A stretch of 34,694 nt of DNA, taken from the NCBI GenBank assembly GCA_019694395.1, contig JAIBCC010000042.1, forward strand, positions 1 to 34,694, written 5' to 3'. The notes beneath the pieces were generated by a model. The model did not search any database, was not told the origin of the DNA, and worked only from the letters and a program-made list of their open reading frames with translations. This DNA is from Pyrinomonadaceae bacterium (lineage in GTDB: Bacteria; Acidobacteriota; Blastocatellia; Pyrinomonadales; Pyrinomonadaceae). Shown one piece after another: positions 31,755 through 34,694 of the stretch (position 1 is the first letter of the stretch; every line of letters starts with the position of its first letter). The translations under genes were made by a program, and so were the position numbers.

Positions 31755-32687
31755 TTATTTATCAACGGTTAGAACCCAGCCGATATTGATAAATTTATCC
31801 CCTCTTTTGACGTAAGTTTCCACTCCTTTTCCGGTATTGATTATTTTTTTACCGTTTTGCTCAAGCTCAAAAAGATACGTCGTGTAAAGAATCCAGGTCG
31901 AACCGTAAACTTGAATTTCGGTGCTGGGAAACTCAAGTTTAGTTAAATTACCACCACTTTCGGCAAATTCTTTGGCACCTTTGAGAATTGTTTCTCTGTT
32001 TTTCCAATCACTTGAGTTTTCTTCAAGAGCTATGATTTTTTCTGCAAGCATTTCCTCCAATTTTGAACGGTCATTTGTAAACCAAGCCCCCCAGAAAGCT
32101 TCCCGCGCTTTAAGAATTTGCTGTTGAAGCGGCTGCGGCGGAATAAAGGCTTCCGTGTTGGCTTTATTTACCCAGTTTGAGTCGAGTGAAGTATGAGATG
32201 CTGTTTGAATCCACTTACCATTTCTTTTGGAATATATATCAGAAATTCTATATTTGGTTAAAACAGTAATTTTATCATCCGTTTTTCTAATAAATTCCAA
32301 TATAAAATTAGCCAGACCAATATCTTGACTAATAAAATACAGGTCGAAATTAGATATTCTGAAAGTAATGTTAGCCGTTAAAGAAGCAGGTGCTTTCGGC
32401 ATATTTGGCGGTGGCGGATAAGGAAGCTGATTTGCCCTCATATATTCATTGATTCCTTTGATCGGAGAGTCCGAACTTTCAATAAAACCGCGCCAATCTT
32501 CCGAATGAGTTGAATGAATTTTTTCGATGTCAAGAGTAATAAATGCCTGCGTTACCGCTTCAATATCCGCTAAAATTGCCGCACGATCAGCCTCCCGATT
32601 TTCGTTATTAGATGTGTTTTGAGCCTTGACAGCAAAATGCGGCAATATGGCAGCCATAACTAAAAGCAATAGCAATTTTTTAAGCAT
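31755..32687 (-). CDS. Secreted protein with two SnoaL/DUF4440-like (NTF2 fold) domains, paralogue 1
   Basis: The 310-residue protein has a signal peptide (about 1-22, ending AVKA) and two NTF2-like halves. The first (about 33-175) has AVTQAFITLDIEKIHSTHSEDWRGF, the second (about 190-310) has FWGAWFTNDRSKLEEMLAEKIIALEE and ends with YVKRGDKFINIGWVLTVDK. It is closely similar along its length to the product of 33378-34295, so the two arose by duplication. AAGGAG lies 6 bases before the ATG. NTF2-fold pairs of this type can be enzymes or ligand-binding proteins; no catalytic residues are evident. The DinB gene lies between the two paralogues. Confidence 0.8.
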   Translation of the reverse strand: MLKKLLLLLVMAAILPHFAVKAQNTSNNENREADRAAILADIEAVTQAFITLDIEKIHSTHSEDWRGFIESSDSPIKGINEYMRANQLPYPPPPNMPKAPASLTANITFRISNFDLYFISQDIGLANFILEFIRKTDDKITVLTKYRISDIYSKRNGKWIQTASHTSLDSNWVNKANTEAFIPPQPLQQQILKAREAFWGAWFTNDRSKLEEMLAEKIIALEENSSDWKNRETILKGAKEFAESGGNLTKLEFPSTEIQVYGSTWILYTTYLFELEQNGKKIINTGKGVETYVKRGDKFINIGWVLTVDK

Positions 32688-32716
32688 TTTATTCTCCTTA
32701 ATTTAAACAAATTTTC

Positions 32717-33226
32717 CTACCAACTGCCCGCATACGAAGAACTGAACTGGTTGGAAACCAATTTCAATAATTCCCAACGTAAAAAAGCGATTTGCCTGAA
32801 ATGCAGAAAATCATGCGCAACCCAAGAAACCAATAGATCACCCGCACTGATCTTTCCCGTTGAATGATCATAAAAATTATTCCACTCAGGATTTTCTACA
32901 TTTTCTAACCAATTTAAGGAAGCTGATCTTTCCTGACGGAATCTTTCAAAAGATTCCGCCAAATCTCGATTATTGTATTCTCTCTCGTTTACCCATTTCG
33001 ACGGATCAACCGGTTCCCAATTTTTTTCCGGCGTTTCAAGCAGGCTTTTCAGTCTGACGCGAAAATCGTATATCTCTTCATCTGCGAGATGGTTGATATT
33101 TTCAAGGATTGACCATTTTTCAACCGAGGGTTTCCATTTCGCTTCATCCTCGCTTAAATCAATCAGAAGTCCTTCAAAAACTTTTAGATTATTCCTCAAA
33201 CTTTTGGTGTAAACTTCCAAATTCAT
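32717..33226 (-). CDS. DinB/YfiT-like metalloprotein
   Basis: The 169-residue protein has the DinB four-helix pattern: LSEDEAKWKPSVEKWSILENINHLADEEIYDFRVRL, with the first metal-ligand His in NHLADEE, and HDFLHFRQIAFLRWEL near the C-terminus with the other two His. The family includes thiol-dependent enzymes such as bacillithiol transferases and many uncharacterised members. No signal peptide is visible, unlike its SnoaL-like neighbours. It lies 29 bp upstream of the SnoaL-like paralogue 1 start and is probably cotranscribed with it. The ribosome binding site is weak. The thiol cofactor used by this organism is unknown. Confidence 0.9.
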   Translation of the reverse strand: MNLEVYTKSLRNNLKVFEGLLIDLSEDEAKWKPSVEKWSILENINHLADEEIYDFRVRLKSLLETPEKNWEPVDPSKWVNEREYNNRDLAESFERFRQERSASLNWLENVENPEWNNFYDHSTGKISAGDLLVSWVAHDFLHFRQIAFLRWELLKLVSNQFSSSYAGSW

Positions 33227-33377
33227 TTTGTTAAAAATTGATTCGATAAGCCTGTCTTAAATCTTCAAGGAAAATTGCAGATTCGTCAGATATTAATAAA
33301 GGGCATAATCTACCGCCCTAACAACCTTTATCATACCTCTTTGAAAATCAAAGATTTCCAGCCTCTTATTTTTCAAA

Positions 33378-34295
33378 CTATTTATTGTGTGCTAACAGCC
33401 AGCCTGTGTTGACCAATTTACCGTCACGCTGGACAAAGGTTTCTATCCCGCTGCCAATAGTTGTTTGCTTCTTTCCGTCTTTTTCAGTTTCAAAAAGATA
33501 AGTGGTGTAAAGAATTATGGCGTTTCCGTAAATCTGAATTTCGGTGCGCGGGAATTCGAGCCGGATTAATTTAGAACCGCTTTCAGCAAAGTTCTTCGCC
33601 CCTTCCAAAATCGCCTCTCGATTTTCCCAGTTTGGATTTCCCGTTTCGATTGCAATGGCTTCTTCGGGAATCACTCCTTCCAATTTCGCGCGGTCATTAG
33701 AAAACCACGCCCGCCAAACTTGCTCACGGGAATCAAGGATAAATTTTCTGGTTTGCTCACTTACCTTAATCGGCACAGAAAGGCGTTTCTGCTGTTCGTC
33801 GGGATGGCGCGCCAGATGTGATGCAACCTGAATCCAATCGCCATTTTGTTTTTTGTAAATATCCAAAGCCCGCATTTTATCGGTTCCGGCTCCGTTGGCA
33901 TTTTTCAACTCAACATCAGCAATATAAAAGACCAAAGCTATGTCGGCGTGAAAAACAACATCAAACGAAATCAGTTTAAACCCAACCATTCCATAGTTTT
34001 TGAGACTATTTTCCGCGCCTTGCATATAAGCCTCAATTCCCTGCCGCCAACTGCGCGAATCCATTGAATAACCAGCCCAATCGGTTGAATGCGTTGCCCG
34101 CAGCTTCTCGGAATTTTTATCCACAAACGCTTGAAAAATGCCTTCAACGTGCTTACGAATCTCAGCGCGGTCAGCATCTCTTTCGTCCGTTTTTTTTGTG
34201 TTTGGGGAAACTGAATAATTATTTGAATTTTGGGAATAGGAAACTGTTACTACTGCCAAGAATAATATAAATGCAATGCCTGTTTTATTTAACAT
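33378..34295 (-). CDS. Secreted protein with two SnoaL/DUF4440-like domains, paralogue 2
   Basis: The 305-residue protein has a signal peptide (about 1-21, ending VSYSQ) and two NTF2-like halves: HVEGIFQAFVDKNSEKLRATHSTDWAGYS and VWRAWFSNDRAKLEGVIPEEAIAIE, ending with FVQRDGKLVNTGWLLAHNK. It matches the product of 31755-32687 over both halves, most strongly in the second (NREAILEGAKNFAESGSKL versus NRETILKGAKEFAESGGNL). GAGGAG precedes the ATG by 11 bases. The intergenic gap to the DinB gene is 151 bp, so it may have its own transcript. Function unknown; probably periplasmic or secreted. Confidence 0.8.
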   Translation of the reverse strand: MLNKTGIAFILFLAVVTVSYSQNSNNYSVSPNTKKTDERDADRAEIRKHVEGIFQAFVDKNSEKLRATHSTDWAGYSMDSRSWRQGIEAYMQGAENSLKNYGMVGFKLISFDVVFHADIALVFYIADVELKNANGAGTDKMRALDIYKKQNGDWIQVASHLARHPDEQQKRLSVPIKVSEQTRKFILDSREQVWRAWFSNDRAKLEGVIPEEAIAIETGNPNWENREAILEGAKNFAESGSKLIRLEFPRTEIQIYGNAIILYTTYLFETEKDGKKQTTIGSGIETFVQRDGKLVNTGWLLAHNK

Positions 34296-34483
34296 CTGGG
34301 ATAAAACTCCTCAATTTTTTTTCTGGAATTTGAGCGGATTGTTTTTTTTAAAAAATCGCCGTTTATCAATATGAAGTTTGAATTTTATTTAGATTTTGAA
34401 GGGAAATCTTCAAATTATTTTCAAATTATTTTAAAATTTATTTGTTTGAAGTGAGGAATAGATTTAAATTATTTCATTCTTTT

Positions 34484-34694
34484 CTATTTTTTTCGGATAT
34501 ATTTTAAATCAAAACTGACGGTCCACGTTTTTCCATCATCAGTAGACTGTTCTGCATATTGCTGAATGGTGTTTTCATCAAGCAAAAAGTAAGTCATTTT
34601 ATAAAGTGTTTTTTCGCCGTCTTTAGTAATTGAAACTCCCTCAAAAACCATTGACTTTTCTTTGTAATTCCCCTCAAACCGAATTGGGATGCCG
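34484..34694 (-). CDS. DUF1579/lipocalin-like protein, C-terminal part (truncated by window edge)
   Basis: An open frame enters from the right edge and ends with TAG at 34484-34486, giving 70 residues. RFEGNYKEKSMVFEGV, LYKMTYFLLDENTIQQYAEQ and STDDGKTWTVSFDLKYIRKK match the beta-strand pattern and the final DGKTW-x-V-x-F-D-x-x-Y signature of DUF1579-type small secreted proteins. The N-terminus is outside the window, so signal peptide and start are unknown. It is upstream of the SnoaL-like paralogue 2 on the same strand, with a 188-bp gap. Confidence 0.6.
   Translation of the reverse strand, partial: GIPIRFEGNYKEKSMVFEGVSITKDGEKTLYKMTYFLLDENTIQQYAEQSTDDGKTWTVSFDLKYIRKK

Noticed and set aside
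1..34694. tRNA, rRNA, CRISPR arrays, insertion sequences
   Set aside because: I looked for cloverleaf patterns, regularly spaced repeats and transposase motifs and saw none; short low-complexity AT runs are not repeats of interest.

Overview
The window is about 34.7 kb of AT-rich bacterial chromosome with short intergenic gaps, clear AAGGAG-type ribosome binding sites and standard stop usage (TGA is an ordinary stop at 5766-5768 and 18555-18557). A two-component propeller kinase, secreted TPR, DinB, SnoaL-like and DUF1579-like proteins, and a GT39 membrane enzyme suggest an Acidobacteriota-like organism. This is inference, because no rRNA or other marker gene is present. Strong Shine-Dalgarno sites argue against typical Bacteroidota. 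I saw no tRNA, CRISPR array, insertion sequence or phage module.

Region 1 (1-4130) is an envelope/stress block: a truncated receiver-like gene, then an operon of a YqjD-like anchor, a YqjE-like membrane protein, a DUF3618 protein and a SmtA-type metallothionein too short for routine ORF calling, then a glycine-zipper stress protein, a small basic protein and a CBS-pair protein. Region 2 (4130-8760) has a 670-bp gene-free stretch, a TPR protein, a B12-type radical SAM enzyme and a BON-domain protein. Region 3 (8758-16435) is a glycan island: two clan-A glycosidase-like genes, a glycosyltransferase, UDP-galactopyranose mutase, a GH43-like enzyme and a receiver-like protein without a phosphoacceptor. 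Region 4 (16659-22735) carries a tiny lysine-rich protein, an SDR, a hemerythrin, a flippase-like membrane protein, a tiny membrane protein, a GT39 enzyme, a rhodanese with an in-frame TGA and a CHRD protein. Region 5 (22956-30344) is regulatory: a CHASE histidine kinase facing a lone receiver, and a propeller kinase/NarL regulator pair just upstream of a PqqD-domain/Tat/Cys-rich protein and a zinc-ribbon peptide. Region 6 (30434-34694) holds secreted or enzymatic accessory proteins, including two paralogous double SnoaL-like proteins around a DinB gene.

Most notable points: (i) the rhodanese TGA falls exactly on the catalytic cysteine codon, the frame stays intact for 41 more codons and a hairpin can form right after it, so it is a candidate selenoprotein; (ii) a dyad of form TGTA-N8-TACA, in fixed orientation to the downstream gene, precedes scattered stress-type genes in both halves of the window and may define a local regulon; (iii) the PqqD/Tat/Cys-rich fusion sits behind a promoter block that is duplicated in front of the lone receiver, next to a relic of a second LuxR-type regulator.
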